Positions 9,985 through 20,470 of a stretch of 64,000 bases of DNA are shown here, piece by piece (positions within the stretch are counted from its first letter, which is position 1; each line of letters starts with the position of its first letter). Under the pieces are notes generated by a model. It saw only the letters and a program-made list of their open reading frames with translations. It was not told where the DNA came from and did no database searches. The position numbers and the translations under genes were made by a program. The stretch is from contig NZ_CABFWF030000014.1 of assembly GCF_902153245.2 (NCBI RefSeq), positions 248,001 to 312,000 on the forward strand. The letters are read 5' to 3'. The stretch comes from Pseudorhizobium endolithicum (GTDB lineage Bacteria > Pseudomonadota > Alphaproteobacteria > Rhizobiales > Rhizobiaceae).

Positions 9985-10860
9985 TCAACGACGTTCCAGC
10001 AGCCGGCAGATTTCTTCCAGCTGATCGAGGTTGCGGTAGTTTATCCTGACCTGACCGGTCCCGCCCTTGTGGTTGATTTTGACATCGAGCCCCAGGGCAT
10101 CCGATAGGGAGCGCTCCAGAGCCAGCGTATCGGAATCCTTCTGCTCGGGTTTTGGAGCAGCCGGTTCCGACTGGGCTTTGATATCGTGCTGCGCAAGCCG
10201 CTCGGCATCGCGCACCGACATCCCTTTCGACACGATTGTCCGCGCAAGCGATACAGGGTCGGAGGTCGTGATCAAGGCTCTCGCATGCCCTGCCGAAAGC
10301 GCGCCGGAGGCCAGCATGTTCCGAACAGGTTCCGGCAGCTTCAGAAGGCGCAAGCTGTTTGCGACGTGACTGCGGCTCTTCCCTATGATCCCACCGAGGT
10401 CGTTCTGGGTATAGCCGTATTCGGCAATGAGCTGGTCGTAGCCCAGAGCTTCTTCCAGGGGATTGAGGTCTGCCCTCTGAACGTTCTCAACGATCGCGAT
10501 TTCCAGCGCGGTCCGATCGTCCACGTCCCGCACAATCACCGGGATCTCGTGCAGGCCGGCCAGTTGCGCGGCACGCCAGCGCCGCTCACCGGCAATGATC
10601 TCATACCGATCCCCCACCGAACGTACAACCACCGGCTGGACAATACCGTGCTGCCGGATCGAACTCGCCAGATCCTGCAGATCGCTCTCATCGAACTGGC
10701 GGCGGGGGTTGCGGGGATTGCGGTCGACATGTTCGATCGGCACGAGACGGTCGGGATTGATCGCCCGCGGCCCAACGTCGACCGGCAAAGGTTGATCCAT
10801 CTGGCCGATCAGGGCGGCAAGGCCGCGGCCGAGCCGGCGTTTGGAAAGATCGTCGCTCAT
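9985..10860 (-). CDS. parB: Chromosome partitioning protein ParB
   Basis: ParB is a CTP-dependent DNA clamp that loads at parS near the origin and works with ParA to segregate it. The 291-residue protein shows the N-terminal basic peptide KRRLGRGLAALIG, which in other ParBs contacts ParA. The CTP/arginine patch GERRWRA is at 91-97, ENVQR at 125-129, the HTH (TQNDLGGIIGKSRSHVANSLRLL) at 151-173, and a C-terminal dimer domain follows. The ATG at 10860 fits the family start and lies 14 bp after parA. Several parS-like sites elsewhere in this window are its presumed targets. Confidence 0.97.
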   Translation of the reverse strand: MSDDLSKRRLGRGLAALIGQMDQPLPVDVGPRAINPDRLVPIEHVDRNPRNPRRQFDESDLQDLASSIRQHGIVQPVVVRSVGDRYEIIAGERRWRAAQLAGLHEIPVIVRDVDDRTALEIAIVENVQRADLNPLEEALGYDQLIAEYGYTQNDLGGIIGKSRSHVANSLRLLKLPEPVRNMLASGALSAGHARALITTSDPVSLARTIVSKGMSVRDAERLAQHDIKAQSEPAAPKPEQKDSDTLALERSLSDALGLDVKINHKGGTGQVRINYRNLDQLEEICRLLERR

Positions 10861-10874
10861 CGTGTCCTGATCCT

Positions 10875-11663
10875 TTAGGCTGCCTTGCGTTGGCGCTCTC
10901 TTTGAATGACCTCGGAGGCGAGCTGCAGATAGGCCTGGCTGCCTGCGCATTTCAGGTCATACAGGATGGCCGGTTTCCCATAGCTGGGCGCTTCCGAAAC
11001 CCGCACGTTTCGCGGGATCAGCGTGTGATAAACCTTGTCGCCCAGATAGGTCCTGACATCGTTGACCACCTGCTGCGCCAGATTGTTGCGGGAATCGAAC
11101 ATCGTCAGAACTATTCCCTGGATGTCGAGAGACGGATTCACTGTCTGGCGGACCTGATTGACCGTTTCCAGAAGCTGGCTCAGGCCCTCGAGTGCAAAAA
11201 ATTCGCATTGGAGAGGCACCAGGACGGATTGCGCGGCAGCCATTGCATTCATCGTCAGAAGATTGAAGGAAGGCGGGCAATCAAGGATAACATAGGTATA
11301 GCAGAGGCTGGCTTGCCCGAGCGCATGACGCAGGCGGAATACGCGGTCTGCCTCTTGGGCGATCTCCATCTCGAAGCCCAGAAGGTCCATCGTCGACGGG
11401 ACGATCGAGAGATTGGGGACCGCTGTGGGAAGAACCGTCTGCTCGACCGTATGGGTACCCATCAGAAGGTCATAGGAAGAAACCGACCTGTCCCGCCGAT
11501 CGATACCGAGACCGGTGCTGGCATTGCCTTGGGGATCGAGATCCACGATGAGAACCTGCTCACCGATGGCAGCGAGAGCTGTAGCCAGGTTGATGGCGGT
11601 CGTTGTCTTGCCGACTCCGCCCTTCTGGTTGGCAATGGTGATGATGCGGCTGTTATAATTCAT
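10875..11663 (-). CDS. parA: Chromosome partitioning ATPase ParA
   Basis: ParA is the Walker-type ATPase that forms the nucleoid gradient pulling ParB-parS complexes apart. The 262-residue protein has the deviant Walker A KGGVGKT at 14-20, the DLDPQGNASTGLG motif, and ILDCPPS as Walker B. It lacks the N-terminal HTH of many plasmid ParAs, as expected for a chromosomal ParA. It sits between rsmG (18 bp upstream) and parB, so rsmG-parA-parB is probably co-transcribed. Confidence 0.97.
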   Translation of the reverse strand: MNYNSRIITIANQKGGVGKTTTAINLATALAAIGEQVLIVDLDPQGNASTGLGIDRRDRSVSSYDLLMGTHTVEQTVLPTAVPNLSIVPSTMDLLGFEMEIAQEADRVFRLRHALGQASLCYTYVILDCPPSFNLLTMNAMAAAQSVLVPLQCEFFALEGLSQLLETVNQVRQTVNPSLDIQGIVLTMFDSRNNLAQQVVNDVRTYLGDKVYHTLIPRNVRVSEAPSYGKPAILYDLKCAGSQAYLQLASEVIQRERQRKAA

Positions 11664-11681
11664 GTCGACCCTGATGTCCGA

Positions 11682-12296
11682 TCAACTCTTCGGCCGTAGT
11701 CCGCTGATTTCGAGAATCACCGAGTTTTGCTCCACAGCACTCTGATGTCTTACCAGATCGAAATCCCAATCACCACGAGCTTTGTCCACCTCGCGCTGGT
11801 AATCCCGGCCTTTGTGCAGCAGTGCACGGGTGGATGATCCTATCATCCACGGCGAGGCATATCGCAACAGGAGGTCGAGATCCGCCAATGCCCTGGCGGA
11901 GATGAATTCGCAGCCAGATATTTCCGTCTGCGCCGCCTCGATCCTCAGCGGATGCACACTACCTCGGCCGTTGCATTCCATCAGCGCCACGCGCAGGAAG
12001 GCGCATTTCTTCTGATTGCTTTCGACAAGGTGCACCCAGCCGCCACCGGTCTCAGCAAGTAAAATGGCCGTAATAACGCCCGGGAAACCTCCTCCGGAGC
12101 CAAGATCGAGCCAGGTGGCGGGTCGCGGGTGAAGCTGGAATAGCTGGGCGCTGTCGGCGATGTGGCGGCTCCACAGCTCCTCCAGCGTGGAAGGAGCGAC
12201 AAGATTGATGCTCTTCGCCCACTTCCTGAACAGCATGGCGAAATGCTCGAGGCGTTCCTGCGTTTCACGTGAAACACGCCTTCCGTTCAGCTCCAT
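11682..12296 (-). CDS. rsmG: 16S rRNA (guanine527-N7)-methyltransferase RsmG (GidB)
   Basis: RsmG methylates G527 of 16S rRNA using S-adenosylmethionine. The 204-residue protein has the SAM-binding loop [11 protein letters not shown] at 63-73 and the family block [13 protein letters not shown]. The ATG abuts the mnmG stop (12296), so the genes are coupled. Residues 8-12 (VSRET) are encoded by a nearly perfect parS site, so the start of this gene doubles as a ParB loading site. Confidence 0.96.
   Translation of the reverse strand: MELNGRRVSRETQERLEHFAMLFRKWAKSINLVAPSTLEELWSRHIADSAQLFQLHPRPATWLDLGSGGGFPGVITAILLAETGGGWVHLVESNQKKCAFLRVALMECNGRGSVHPLRIEAAQTEISGCEFISARALADLDLLLRYASPWMIGSSTRALLHKGRDYQREVDKARGDWDFDLVRHQSAVEQNSVILEISGLRPKS
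12261..12276. promoter_or_regulatory. parS-like site (15 of 16 positions)
   Basis: CGTTTCACGTGAAACA matches the bacterial parS consensus TGTTTCACGTGAAACA except for the first base. It lies inside the first codons of rsmG, about 1.4 kb from the parB gene. Confidence 0.88.
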
Positions 12297-14182
12297 CAGC
12301 AGACTCGCATAGGGCGCGTGGGCGCGTGTTTTCGGATCATAGCGAGCAGCAGAGCAGCGGCAGCCGGCGTCATTCCCTCGATCTTGGCAGCGTGTGCAAG
12401 CGTAAGAGGCTGTTGTTCTGCAAGCTTCTTCTTGATCTCGTTCGATAGCCCGGACATCGCCATGTAGTCGAAATCCGCGGGTATGACGAGACCCTCATCC
12501 CGCTGAAGCGCTTGGATATCGCCCTGCTGGCGGTCGAGATAGACGGAATATGTCGCCTCGATAGCCAGCGCTTCTCCCACTCTTGGTCCCATTTCCTTCA
12601 GCTCTTCCCAGATGGAGGAAAGCGTCTCCATCGTCACATCCGGATAGGCAAGCAGGTCGTAGGCGCTACGCCGCTGTCCGTCGCGGTTCAGGGCCAAACC
12701 ATGCTTGGCAGCCTCATTCGGAGTCATGGAGATGTTCTTCAGCCGCTCCCTCCAGACATCAAGCTGCGCTTCATACGCTCCGAAGCGTTCTTCCCGTGCT
12801 GATCCCACGATGCCGAGACGCAACCCCTCGCGGGTCAGGCGCTCGTCTGCGTTGTCGGCGCGAAGCGAGAGCCGATATTCCGCCCGCGATGTGAACATCC
12901 GGTAAGGCTCCGTCACTCCCCTCGTGGTCAGGTCATCGATCATGACCCCGATATACGAGCTTGACCTGCTGAAGTGGTACGCGTCTCCGCCACTCGCTCG
13001 CAACCCTGCATTAAGACCGGCTACCAATCCTTGCGCTGCTGCCTCTTCGTAGCCCGTCGTGCCATTTATCTGGCCCGCCAGGAACAAGCCGCTGATGTTC
13101 TTGACCTCAAGGCTCATAGTCAGCTGGCGGGGATCGATATGGTCGTACTCGATGGCATATCCCGGCTGGAGAATTTCCACCTTCTCCAAACCGGGAATAG
13201 TCCGGATAAAGGCTTGCTGTACGTCCGCGGGGAGCGAGGTGGAGATGCCGTTCGGGTAGACGGTATCGTCGTCAAGGCCTTCCGGTTCCAGGAAGATCTG
13301 ATGGCCGTCACGCTCGCCGAAGCGGACGATCTTGTCTTCGATGGAAGGGCAATATCGAGGTCCGGCACCCTCGATCCGGCCGGAATACATCGCCGAAAGA
13401 TGGATGTTATCGCTGATAAGGCGATGCGTTTCCGCCGTTGTACGCGTCACGCCACAGGCAATCTGCCGGTTCGTGATGGCGTCCGTCATGAATGAAAACG
13501 GAACCGGCGCTTCGTCCGCCTCCTGCCGTCCGATCGAGTCCCAATCGATAGTCCGCCCGTTAAGCCTCGCGGGTGTCCCGGTCTTGAGGCGCCCGACCTT
13601 AAGTCCTTGATTGACCAGTCTATTCGACAGTCCGAGGGACGGCGCCTCACCCATACGCCCCGCTGCCATGGTCTCGTGACCAATATGAATGACGCCGCGA
13701 AGAAAGGTTCCTGTCGTCAGCACTACGGAGCCGCAGGAAAGGCGGCGACCGTCCGCAAGGACCACCGCTTCGACACGCGCATGCTCGATGTCCAGATCGA
13801 ATGCCTCGCCCTCGATCACCTCCAGGTTCGGATGGTTGAGGATCTCCCGCTGCATGGCCAGACGGTAAAGCTTCCGGTCTGCCTGGGTGCGCGGACCCCG
13901 GACGGCCGGCCCCTTGCGCCGGTTGAGTAGCCTGAACTGGATACCTGCGGCATCGGCCACACGTCCCATGAGTCCATCCAGTGCGTCGACTTCCCGCACG
14001 AGGTGACCTTTGCCCAGACCGCCGATCGCCGGGTTGCAGGACATGACGCCGATCGTGTCCCGCTTGTGCGTCAGCAAGGCGGTTCTTGCACCCAGGCGCG
14101 CCGCTGCACTGGCAGCTTCGCAGCCTGCATGCCCTCCTCCGATCACGACGACATCGAACCTGTTATCCATCTTCAGCATCAT
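12296..14182 (-). CDS. mnmG: tRNA uridine-5-carboxymethylaminomethyl modification enzyme MnmG (GidA)
   Basis: The FAD enzyme that, with MnmE, modifies the wobble uridine (position 34) of certain tRNAs. The product is about 628 residues. The FAD dinucleotide-binding motif [14 protein letters not shown] lies near the N-terminus, and the family signatures [27 protein letters not shown] and [16 protein letters not shown] are present. The start is uncertain: ATGs at 14182, 14179 and 14170 all fit and none has a good ribosome-binding site. A parS-like site fills the 19-bp gap to the mnmE stop. Confidence 0.96.
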   Translation of the reverse strand: MMLKMDNRFDVVVIGGGHAGCEAASAAARLGARTALLTHKRDTIGVMSCNPAIGGLGKGHLVREVDALDGLMGRVADAAGIQFRLLNRRKGPAVRGPRTQADRKLYRLAMQREILNHPNLEVIEGEAFDLDIEHARVEAVVLADGRRLSCGSVVLTTGTFLRGVIHIGHETMAAGRMGEAPSLGLSNRLVNQGLKVGRLKTGTPARLNGRTIDWDSIGRQEADEAPVPFSFMTDAITNRQIACGVTRTTAETHRLISDNIHLSAMYSGRIEGAGPRYCPSIEDKIVRFGERDGHQIFLEPEGLDDDTVYPNGISTSLPADVQQAFIRTIPGLEKVEILQPGYAIEYDHIDPRQLTMSLEVKNISGLFLAGQINGTTGYEEAAAQGLVAGLNAGLRASGGDAYHFSRSSSYIGVMIDDLTTRGVTEPYRMFTSRAEYRLSLRADNADERLTREGLRLGIVGSAREERFGAYEAQLDVWRERLKNISMTPNEAAKHGLALNRDGQRRSAYDLLAYPDVTMETLSSIWEELKEMGPRVGEALAIEATYSVYLDRQQGDIQALQRDEGLVIPADFDYMAMSGLSNEIKKKLAEQQPLTLAHAAKIEGMTPAAAALLLAMIRKHAPTRPMRVC

Positions 14183-14185
14183 GGG

Positions 14186-14201
14186 TGTTTCACGTGAATC
14201 A
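14186..14201. promoter_or_regulatory. parS-like site (15 of 16 positions)
   Basis: TGTTTCACGTGAATCA has one mismatch to the parS consensus. It occupies the gap between the mnmE stop and the mnmG start, directly where a ribosome-binding site would be expected. Confidence 0.85.
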
Positions 14202-15506
14202 CTATTTGCCGATACAAAACTGCGAAAAGATGACGTCGAGAAGCTGCTCGACATCCACATGACCGGTAATCCGGCCGAGCGAACCCGCGGCGGCGCGCAG
14301 ATGTTCCGCTCTCAACTCAGGTTCCCCTGCCTTTAGCGCCGAACGAACAGAAAGGGAAGTGAGCCGCAGAAGCTCCGTCTGACGCTCCCGCGTCGGGACC
14401 GCAGCGCCGGACCAGAAAGATTGAATCCGGCTAACAACAAGGCGTCGAAGCGCTTCTATACCGTCACCCGTCTCGACGGAGACGCAGAGGTCGTAGCGGG
14501 AGCAGTCTCCGTGCAGGTCCAGCTTGGTTCCGATACGTATCACATCTCCCGCCGGATATGGAGAAGCTTCGGCTTTCCCGCCAATCTCCTCCAGGGCAAG
14601 AACCAGATCGGCCTCCTCCATCATCTGTCGGGCACGCCGTATTCCCTCCCGTTCGATCGCATCGGCGGTTTCCCTTAAGCCAGCGGTATCGAACAGCCGT
14701 ACCAGATACCCCTCCATGTCCAGGTCGACATGAAGGATATCGCGCGTCGTTCCCGCAATATCGGTCACGATCGCCACGTCCCTTTGCGCGAGGTGGTTCA
14801 TCAGGCTCGACTTGCCCGCATTGGGCGGGCCGACAATGGCAATCTTGTATCCGCCGCGAATGATCTCTCCAGCCTTGGATGCCGCAATATGACTGTCTAT
14901 TTCGGCGGCGACCGCGGCAATATCCGATATTACCCTCTCGCCGACGGCACCTGGCACATCATCCTCATCGGCGAAATCGAGTTCCGCCTCGATCATGGCC
15001 CTCGCATATGTCAGTCGGCTCGCCCAGCCCTCGTAGAGCTTCGACTGGCCGCCGAAGCTCTGCTCCACGGCAAGTCGTCTTTGCATTTCCGTTTCAGCGG
15101 CGATCAGTTCCGCGAGGCCTTCCGCTTCAACCAGATCAAGGCGCCCATTCTCGAATGCCCGCCGCGAGAATTCGCCGGCCTCTGCCATACGCAAGCCGGC
15201 AACAGCAGCAAGTTCGGCGAGAACGGCATTGACGACCGCGCGACTACCATGAAGTTGCAGTTCAACGCAGTCTTCGCCCGTAAACGAGTGTGGTCCGGGG
15301 AAGGACAGCACCAGCGCCTGATCCAGGAGAGCGCCCCGCCGATCGACTATCTGGCGCAAACTCGCATGACGAGGGCGAGGCGCAGCTTTTCCGGTCAGCC
15401 TCTTGAGCGCTTCGAAGGCTTCGGGTCCACTGATCCTGACCACGGCAACCCCGGCCGGCAAAGCTCCACTGGACAGGGCAAAGATCGTATCCGTCCGCTT
15501 GAACAT
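14202..15506 (-). CDS. mnmE: tRNA modification GTPase MnmE (TrmE)
   Basis: The GTPase partner of MnmG in wobble-uridine modification. The 434-residue protein has the N-terminal tetrahydrofolate-binding domain (about 1-120), a helical domain, and an inserted G domain with GPPNAGKS (P-loop), DIAGTTRD (G2) and DTAGLRE (G3). It ends with the C-terminal CIGK motif, whose cysteine is family-defining. The ATG at 15506 gives the canonical start [13 protein letters not shown]; an upstream in-frame extension to 15563 is probably not translated. Confidence 0.97.
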   Translation of the reverse strand: MFKRTDTIFALSSGALPAGVAVVRISGPEAFEALKRLTGKAAPRPRHASLRQIVDRRGALLDQALVLSFPGPHSFTGEDCVELQLHGSRAVVNAVLAELAAVAGLRMAEAGEFSRRAFENGRLDLVEAEGLAELIAAETEMQRRLAVEQSFGGQSKLYEGWASRLTYARAMIEAELDFADEDDVPGAVGERVISDIAAVAAEIDSHIAASKAGEIIRGGYKIAIVGPPNAGKSSLMNHLAQRDVAIVTDIAGTTRDILHVDLDMEGYLVRLFDTAGLRETADAIEREGIRRARQMMEEADLVLALEEIGGKAEASPYPAGDVIRIGTKLDLHGDCSRYDLCVSVETGDGIEALRRLVVSRIQSFWSGAAVPTRERQTELLRLTSLSVRSALKAGEPELRAEHLRAAAGSLGRITGHVDVEQLLDVIFSQFCIGK

Positions 15507-15530
15507 TCCTGCCACTGCTTCCTTAAAGCC

Positions 15531-15561
15531 GGAAGCGCCCGGTATGGTGCCGGACGCTTCC
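15531..15561 (-). terminator. Candidate terminator hairpin downstream of rho
   Basis: A 12-bp stem (arms 15531-15542 and 15550-15561) becomes fully paired on the minus strand through one G-U pair. It begins 28 bp after the rho stop. Only a short TTTA follows, so termination is plausible but not certain. Confidence 0.5.
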
Positions 15562-15588
15562 AACTCATCATCTGTACCCGACTAAGAA

Positions 15589-16854
15589 CTACGTATTCAT
15601 CGAATCGAAGAAATCGCCGTTGTTCTTCGTCTGTTTGAGCTTGTCGATGAGGAACTCGATGGCGTCCGTCGTCCCCATCGGGGCAAGAATTCGGCGAAGG
15701 ACGAAGATTTTCTGGAGGTCCTGACGCGGAACGAGCAGATCCTCCTTGCGGGTTCCGGACTTGAGAATGTCCATAGCCGGGAAGATCCGCTTGTCTGCAA
15801 CCTTCCGGTCGAGGACGATTTCGGAGTTGCCGGTTCCCTTGAACTCCTCAAAGATCACTTCGTCCATGCGGCTGCCGGTGTCGATCAGGGCCGTTGCGAT
15901 GATGGTCAGCGATCCGCCTTCCTCGATGTTACGGGCCGCGCCGAAGAAGCGCTTCGGACGTTGCAGGGCGTTGGCGTCCACACCACCGGTGAGAACCTTG
16001 CCGGAGGAGGGGACAACGGTGTTGTAGGCTCGGCCGAGCCTCGTAATCGAATCGAGCAGGATGACGACGTCGCGGCCGTGCTCCACGAGGCGCTTAGCCT
16101 TCTCTATCACCATTTCCGCGACCTGGACGTGGCGAACCGCGGGTTCGTCGAAGGTCGAGGAGACAACCTCGCCGCGGACCGACCTCTGCATGTCGGTTAC
16201 TTCTTCCGGCCGTTCATCGATCAGGAGAACGATCAGGTAGCATTCGGGATGGTTGGCGGTGATCGAATGGGCGATGTTCTGCAGCAGCACCGTTTTACCG
16301 GTCCTCGGCGGCGCCACGATCAGTCCGCGCTGCCCCTTGCCGAGCGGCGCGACCAGATCGATCACCCGTGCCGACAGATCCTTGGACGTCGGCACGTCCA
16401 GTTCCATCTTGAAGCGCTCGTTCGGATAGAGCGGCGTCAGGTTGTCGAAATGGACCTTGTGGCGGATCTTCTCAGGATCGTCGAAATTGATCGTGTTGAC
16501 CTTGAGAAGAGCGAAGTACCTTTCGCCTTCCTTCGGGCCGCGAATCGGGCCCTCCACCGTATCCCCGGTCTTCAGGGAGAAGCGGCGGATCTGGGAAGGA
16601 GAGATGTAGATATCGTCCGGGCCGGGAAGATAGTTTGCATTTGCGGACCGCAGAAAACCGAACCCGTCCTGCAGAACCTCCACCACCCCTTCGCCGATGA
16701 TCTCCACGTCCTGGCTCGCCAGCACCTTCAGGATCGCGAACATCAGCTCCTGCTTGCGCATGGTGCTGGCGTTTTCCACCTCGAGGGATTCGGCAAAGGT
16801 CAGCAGATCCGTCGGGGATTTGCTCTTGAGTTCTTGAAGCTTCATTTCAGCCAT
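15589..16854 (-). CDS. rho: Transcription termination factor Rho
   Basis: A hexameric RNA-dependent ATPase that ends transcription. The 421-residue protein has the rho N-terminal domain ([25 protein letters not shown]), the cold-shock RNA-binding domain ([33 protein letters not shown]), Walker A (APPRTGKT), [13 protein letters not shown], and the Q/R loop regions. The length agrees with other alphaproteobacterial Rho proteins when translation starts at 16854; a longer open frame extends to 17010 but its added sequence is not Rho-like. Rho often autoregulates through its leader. The 184 bp upstream hold no other gene. Confidence 0.98.
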   Translation of the reverse strand: MAEMKLQELKSKSPTDLLTFAESLEVENASTMRKQELMFAILKVLASQDVEIIGEGVVEVLQDGFGFLRSANANYLPGPDDIYISPSQIRRFSLKTGDTVEGPIRGPKEGERYFALLKVNTINFDDPEKIRHKVHFDNLTPLYPNERFKMELDVPTSKDLSARVIDLVAPLGKGQRGLIVAPPRTGKTVLLQNIAHSITANHPECYLIVLLIDERPEEVTDMQRSVRGEVVSSTFDEPAVRHVQVAEMVIEKAKRLVEHGRDVVILLDSITRLGRAYNTVVPSSGKVLTGGVDANALQRPKRFFGAARNIEEGGSLTIIATALIDTGSRMDEVIFEEFKGTGNSEIVLDRKVADKRIFPAMDILKSGTRKEDLLVPRQDLQKIFVLRRILAPMGTTDAIEFLIDKLKQTKNNGDFFDSMNT

Positions 16855-17000
16855 GAAGGGGGACCACGTTGGATACAGAAGAGGGGAAAAGGCGTGCCGG
16901 TCAAATTCTCGCCGCGGAAAATCCGGGGAGGATGAGGGGATTACTAGCCTGCCACGAGATGAGATGCGGCGAAAATAGCGACTTGCACCGCTCACCGCAA

Positions 17001-17021
17001 GGGCAAACATCGCGTTTGCCC
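17001..17021. repeat. Perfect 8-bp inverted repeat between hemJ and rho
   Basis: Arms GGGCAAAC (17001-17008) and GTTTGCCC (17014-17021) flank a 5-base loop. It sits 18 bp past the hemJ stop and about 150 bp upstream of rho. It could be the hemE-hemJ terminator or part of the rho leader; no T-run follows on the minus strand. Confidence 0.5.
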
Positions 17022-17038
17022 GTCAAAACCAGCCGAGA

Positions 17039-17584
17039 TCAGAATGGTTTCACGACCACGAGGATAACGATCGCGATCATCAGCAGGGTCGGCGCCTCGT
17101 TCATCATGCGCCAGTAGCGTGGTGTCTTCCGCGGCCCGTCGGCGGCGAAGGTACGGACAGCCCGGCTGAAGACCACGTGCACAGCCGTCAGAAAGACCAC
17201 GAGCACGATCTTGGCATGGAGCCAGCCGCCCTGGAAACGGAACACATCCCAGGCCAGATAGAGGCCGAGAATCCAGGTAATCATCATCGCCGGATTCATG
17301 ATCACCTTGAGAAGGCGCTGCTCCATCACCTTGAAGGTTTCCGATTGCGCCGATCCGATGTCCGCGTCACTGTGGTAGATGAAAAGCCGCGGCAGATAGA
17401 GGAGCCCTGCCATCCAGGAGATCACCGCCACAACGTGGAGCGCTTTCATCCAGAGAGCGAAGCTGTCCGGCTGCAACAGGTAGAGCAGGGCGATGAAGCC
17501 GAGGAAAACGCCAAGCGCGACAAGGGCCTTCCTGCTTGCCCTCCTCCCCGCTCCACCGGACGTCTGAAGCTCCGGGCTGATCAT
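17039..17584 (-). CDS. hemJ: Protoporphyrinogen IX oxidase HemJ (UPF0093 membrane protein)
   Basis: HemJ performs the penultimate step of heme synthesis in bacteria that lack HemG/HemY. The 181-residue protein has four or five membrane spans. The [22 protein letters not shown] block contains the conserved histidine ([13 protein letters not shown]) of the family, and a second conserved histidine lies in WLHAKIVLV. The ATG at 17584 overlaps the hemE stop (ATGA), so hemE-hemJ are coupled, which supports the heme role. A longer frame to 17818 is only a shadow within hemE. Confidence 0.92.
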   Translation of the reverse strand: MISPELQTSGGAGRRASRKALVALGVFLGFIALLYLLQPDSFALWMKALHVVAVISWMAGLLYLPRLFIYHSDADIGSAQSETFKVMEQRLLKVIMNPAMMITWILGLYLAWDVFRFQGGWLHAKIVLVVFLTAVHVVFSRAVRTFAADGPRKTPRYWRMMNEAPTLLMIAIVILVVVKPF

Positions 17585-18615
17585 GCCGTGAACTCCCGCA
17601 CGCGCCGCACCAGATCCGTCACATGTGCAGGATCGGCCTCGGGAGTGATCCCATGGCCGAGATTGAAGATAAGCGGACCGTGGCCGAGCTTCTGCAGAAT
17701 GGCATCGATCCCTTCCTCCAGTGAACGGCCACCCGTGACCACCCGCATCGGATCGAGGTTGCCCTGCACCGGCCCTTCCTTCTGCAGTTCGGCGGCGAAG
17801 GAGAGCGGGACAGACCAATCAAGCCCTATGGCATTCGCATCGGTCTGCTGCCGGTAGGATTTCAGGTTCATGCCGGCGCCCTTGGCAAAGGCTATGATCC
17901 TGGCGCCTGGCCGGGCCGCCCTTACGGCACGAATCGTCCTTGCAACCGGACGAACGGCAAAGGCCTCGAATTCCCGCTCCCCCAGAACGCCGGCCCAGGA
18001 ATCGAAGATCTGAACCGCATCAGCGCCCGCATCAATCTGGGCGATCAAATACTCCGCGGAAACATCGGCAAGAAAGTCGAGGAGCCTCGCAAACACGGTC
18101 GGATGCCGGTAGGCGAACAGCCGGGCCGGCGCCTGATCCGGTGTCCCGTGGCCGGCGATCATGTAGGTTGCAACCGTCCAAGGCGCCCCACAGAAACCGA
18201 GCAGCGTCGTTTCCTGCGGCAGTTCCCGGCGAAGCCTGCGGACCGTCTCGATTACCGGAGCAAGATGATCGACGACCCCGTCCGTCTTCAACTGCTCGAT
18301 CCCCTGTACGTCGATCGGATCCATCTGCGGACCCTCTCCCTGCACGAAACGGACGTTCCGCTTCAAGGCATCGGGAATGACGAGAATATCGGAAAAGAGG
18401 ATGGCGGCGTCGAACCCATACCGCCGGATCGGCTGGAGCGTAACCTCCACGGCGTGCTCCGGTGAATAACAGAGATCTAGAAAGCTTCCGGCCTTGGCAC
18501 GTGTCTCACGATATTCCGGGAGGTAGCGTCCTGCCTGCCTCATCAGCCAGATCGGGGGAGGGGTGACCGTCTTGCCTTCCAGCACGTCGACGATCTTCCG
18601 GGATGGGCCAGTCAA
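17581..18615 (-). CDS. hemE: Uroporphyrinogen decarboxylase
   Basis: Converts uroporphyrinogen III to coproporphyrinogen III in heme synthesis. The 344-residue protein has the family signatures [17 protein letters not shown] (about 20-36) and [14 protein letters not shown]. It starts at TTG (18615), supported by a strong AGGAGG six bases upstream; no ATG offers a better start. It lies at the edge of the presumed replication origin, as in Caulobacter and other alphaproteobacteria. Confidence 0.97.
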   Translation of the reverse strand: MTGPSRKIVDVLEGKTVTPPPIWLMRQAGRYLPEYRETRAKAGSFLDLCYSPEHAVEVTLQPIRRYGFDAAILFSDILVIPDALKRNVRFVQGEGPQMDPIDVQGIEQLKTDGVVDHLAPVIETVRRLRRELPQETTLLGFCGAPWTVATYMIAGHGTPDQAPARLFAYRHPTVFARLLDFLADVSAEYLIAQIDAGADAVQIFDSWAGVLGEREFEAFAVRPVARTIRAVRAARPGARIIAFAKGAGMNLKSYRQQTDANAIGLDWSVPLSFAAELQKEGPVQGNLDPMRVVTGGRSLEEGIDAILQKLGHGPLIFNLGHGITPEADPAHVTDLVRRVREFTA

Positions 18616-19001
18616 GGTGTCCTCCTAAATAGGAAATGATTTTAAAGAGCTTTCTATTTCTTAGAGTCAGGGGGTATCAAGGATTAAACGGCATTCACAC
18701 GAAACGCGACAATCCGCCACCTTGGCCATCGGCGTTGGATGAAATGGAGTAAGCGATAGGGGAATATCGATAGGGTCGCGGATTGGTTCGCATTTTCAAT
18801 AGGATGATCGGCATCTTTGGATGAGCATCCTGTGGATAACGAGTGGATAGCGAAGGACGTGCGAAGAGCTATCCTTCTTGTCCACAACCGAGCCCTGATC
18901 GGATCCGCCACGGGATGAAATGTGGAAAAGTGAGCCGTTATCCTGAGAGGTGGGCGAGGCTGCGGTCACGGCCCGCCTTTCTCCCCGGTTATCAACAAAG
19001 G
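18616..19001. other. Candidate chromosomal origin of replication (oriC)
   Basis: This 386-bp gap between hemE and the divergent DUF299 gene holds no gene. It contains a perfect DnaA box (TGTGGATAA, 18831-18839) and single-mismatch boxes TTGTCCACA (18878-18886), TGTGGAAAA (18921-18929) and TTATCAACA (18989-18997). A weaker copy is at 18842-18850. An AT-rich stretch beside hemE (about 18626-18684) could be the unwinding element. The hemE-origin-DUF299 order is the known arrangement of Caulobacter Cori, and parS-like sites lie on both sides. Function is inferred. Confidence 0.85.
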
Positions 19002-19835
19002 ATGAAGAACAACGTGGAGAACCGCAGAAACTTCTTTCATCTGCACCTGATTTCTGACTCGACGGGCGAAACGCTCATATCCGCCGGCCGTGCCGTCTCG
19101 GCCCAGTTCCAGGCCTATGCCGCGATCGAACACATTTATCCGCTCGTAAGGAACAGGAAGCAGCTCCTCCTTGTGCTGCAGTCGATAGACCGGGAGCCCG
19201 GTATCGTCCTCTACACGATCGTAGATCAGGATCTCGCTCACGCCCTTGACGATCGTTGCCGCGAGCTTGGAATCCCTTGCGTCAATGTGCTCGAGCCGGT
19301 GATGACAACGTTCCAGGTCTTTCTCGGTTCCCCTTCCCGTCGCCGCGTCGGAGCACAGCACGCCTTGGACGCAGACTATTTCGCACGCATGGAAGCGTTG
19401 AACTTCGCCATGGATCATGACGATGGCCAGTTCCCTGAGGATTACGACCAGGCGGACGTCGTGCTGGTGGGTATCAGCCGTACCTCAAAGACACCGATGA
19501 GCATCTATCTGGCCAATCGCGGCATCAAGACCGCCAACCTGCCGATCGTGTTGGGGATGGAGCCTCCGGAAAGCCTGCTGAAGGCAGCGGGGCCACTGGT
19601 TGTCGGGCTGGTCGCAACAACCGATCGCATCTCGCAGGTTCGCGAGCACCGGGAATTGGGTGCAACGCACGGCTATGACCGCGGTCACTATACCGACCGT
19701 GCTACTATTCAGGAGGAGCTGAAATATGCCCGCAGCCTTTGCGCCCGCCACGGCTGGCCGGTCATCGACGTGACACGCCGGTCGATCGAGGAGACGGCCG
19801 CTGCGATCGTTGCTTTGCGCCCGCGGCTGCGATAA
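19002..19835 (+). CDS. ppsR: Pyruvate phosphate dikinase/PEP synthase regulatory protein (PpsR, DUF299)
   Basis: DUF299 proteins are bifunctional ADP-dependent kinases and phosphotransferases that switch pyruvate phosphate dikinase or PEP synthase off and on. The 277-residue protein has the N-terminal [18 protein letters not shown] and the P-loop-like GISRTSKT at 157-164, followed by [10 protein letters not shown]. The ATG at 19002 follows AAAGG closely and matches the family start ([14 protein letters not shown]). It is the first gene to the right of the presumed origin and the head of a same-strand run with maf, aroE, coaE and dnaQ. Confidence 0.94.
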   Translation: MKNNVENRRNFFHLHLISDSTGETLISAGRAVSAQFQAYAAIEHIYPLVRNRKQLLLVLQSIDREPGIVLYTIVDQDLAHALDDRCRELGIPCVNVLEPVMTTFQVFLGSPSRRRVGAQHALDADYFARMEALNFAMDHDDGQFPEDYDQADVVLVGISRTSKTPMSIYLANRGIKTANLPIVLGMEPPESLLKAAGPLVVGLVATTDRISQVREHRELGATHGYDRGHYTDRATIQEELKYARSLCARHGWPVIDVTRRSIEETAAAIVALRPRLR

Positions 19836-19870
19836 TCGGGTGCAGGTTTAATCCGCAGGAACGGCTGGCC

Positions 19871-20470
19871 TTGACGACTTCTCTCATTCTCGCTTCTTCC
19901 AGCCCTTTCCGCCGAATGCTCTTGGAGAATGCCGGCCTGACGTTCGAGTCCCGGGCAGCCGACATCAATGAGCGCGCGATCGAGGCCGGTTTCGAAAAGG
20001 ACCGGGCAAATCCGGATAAGGTCGCCATCGAACTTGCTTGCGCCAAGGCACGCAATGTCAGTCGCCGTTGTCCCGGAGCGCTGGTGATCGGATCGGACCA
20101 GACCATGTCCCTCGGCAACAGGGTCTTTCACAAGCCCGCCGACCTGGCGGAGGCCAAGCGGCATGTCGCATCGCTGTCGGGAAAGACCCATCGGCTGAAC
20201 AGCGCCATCGCCTTGGTGAAGGACGGCGTCGTCCTGTGGGAGCACGTATCCCACGCCAACATGACGGTTCGTCCGCTGAGCGACACCTTTATCGACCGCT
20301 ACGTTACGCGGTGCGGTGAAAAGCTGCTCGGCAGCGTCGGCGCCTACCAGTTGGAAGGCGAGGGCATCCAACTGTTTTCGGCAATCGACGGCGACTATTT
20401 CACCATTCTCGGCCTCCCCATGCTGCCGCTGCTGGACAAGTTGCGGGAACTCGGAGCGATCGATGCCTGA
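19871..20470 (+). CDS. maf: Maf-like nucleotide pyrophosphatase
   Basis: Maf family members hydrolyse non-canonical or modified nucleoside triphosphates. The 199-residue protein opens with the hallmark [19 protein letters not shown]; the motif ADINER and the catalytic-site block [12 protein letters not shown] follow. Translation most likely begins at the TTG at 19871, immediately before the conserved N-terminus; the next ATG would remove it. The end overlaps aroE by 8 bp. Which Maf subgroup (dTTP/UTP or m7GTP type) it belongs to cannot be settled by eye. Confidence 0.92.
   Translation: MTTSLILASSSPFRRMLLENAGLTFESRAADINERAIEAGFEKDRANPDKVAIELACAKARNVSRRCPGALVIGSDQTMSLGNRVFHKPADLAEAKRHVASLSGKTHRLNSAIALVKDGVVLWEHVSHANMTVRPLSDTFIDRYVTRCGEKLLGSVGAYQLEGEGIQLFSAIDGDYFTILGLPMLPLLDKLRELGAIDA

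Noticed and set aside
18819-18830. The palindrome GGATGAGCATCC beside the perfect DnaA box as a separate operator
   Set aside because: The four-base arms are too short to stand out; it may simply be part of the origin.
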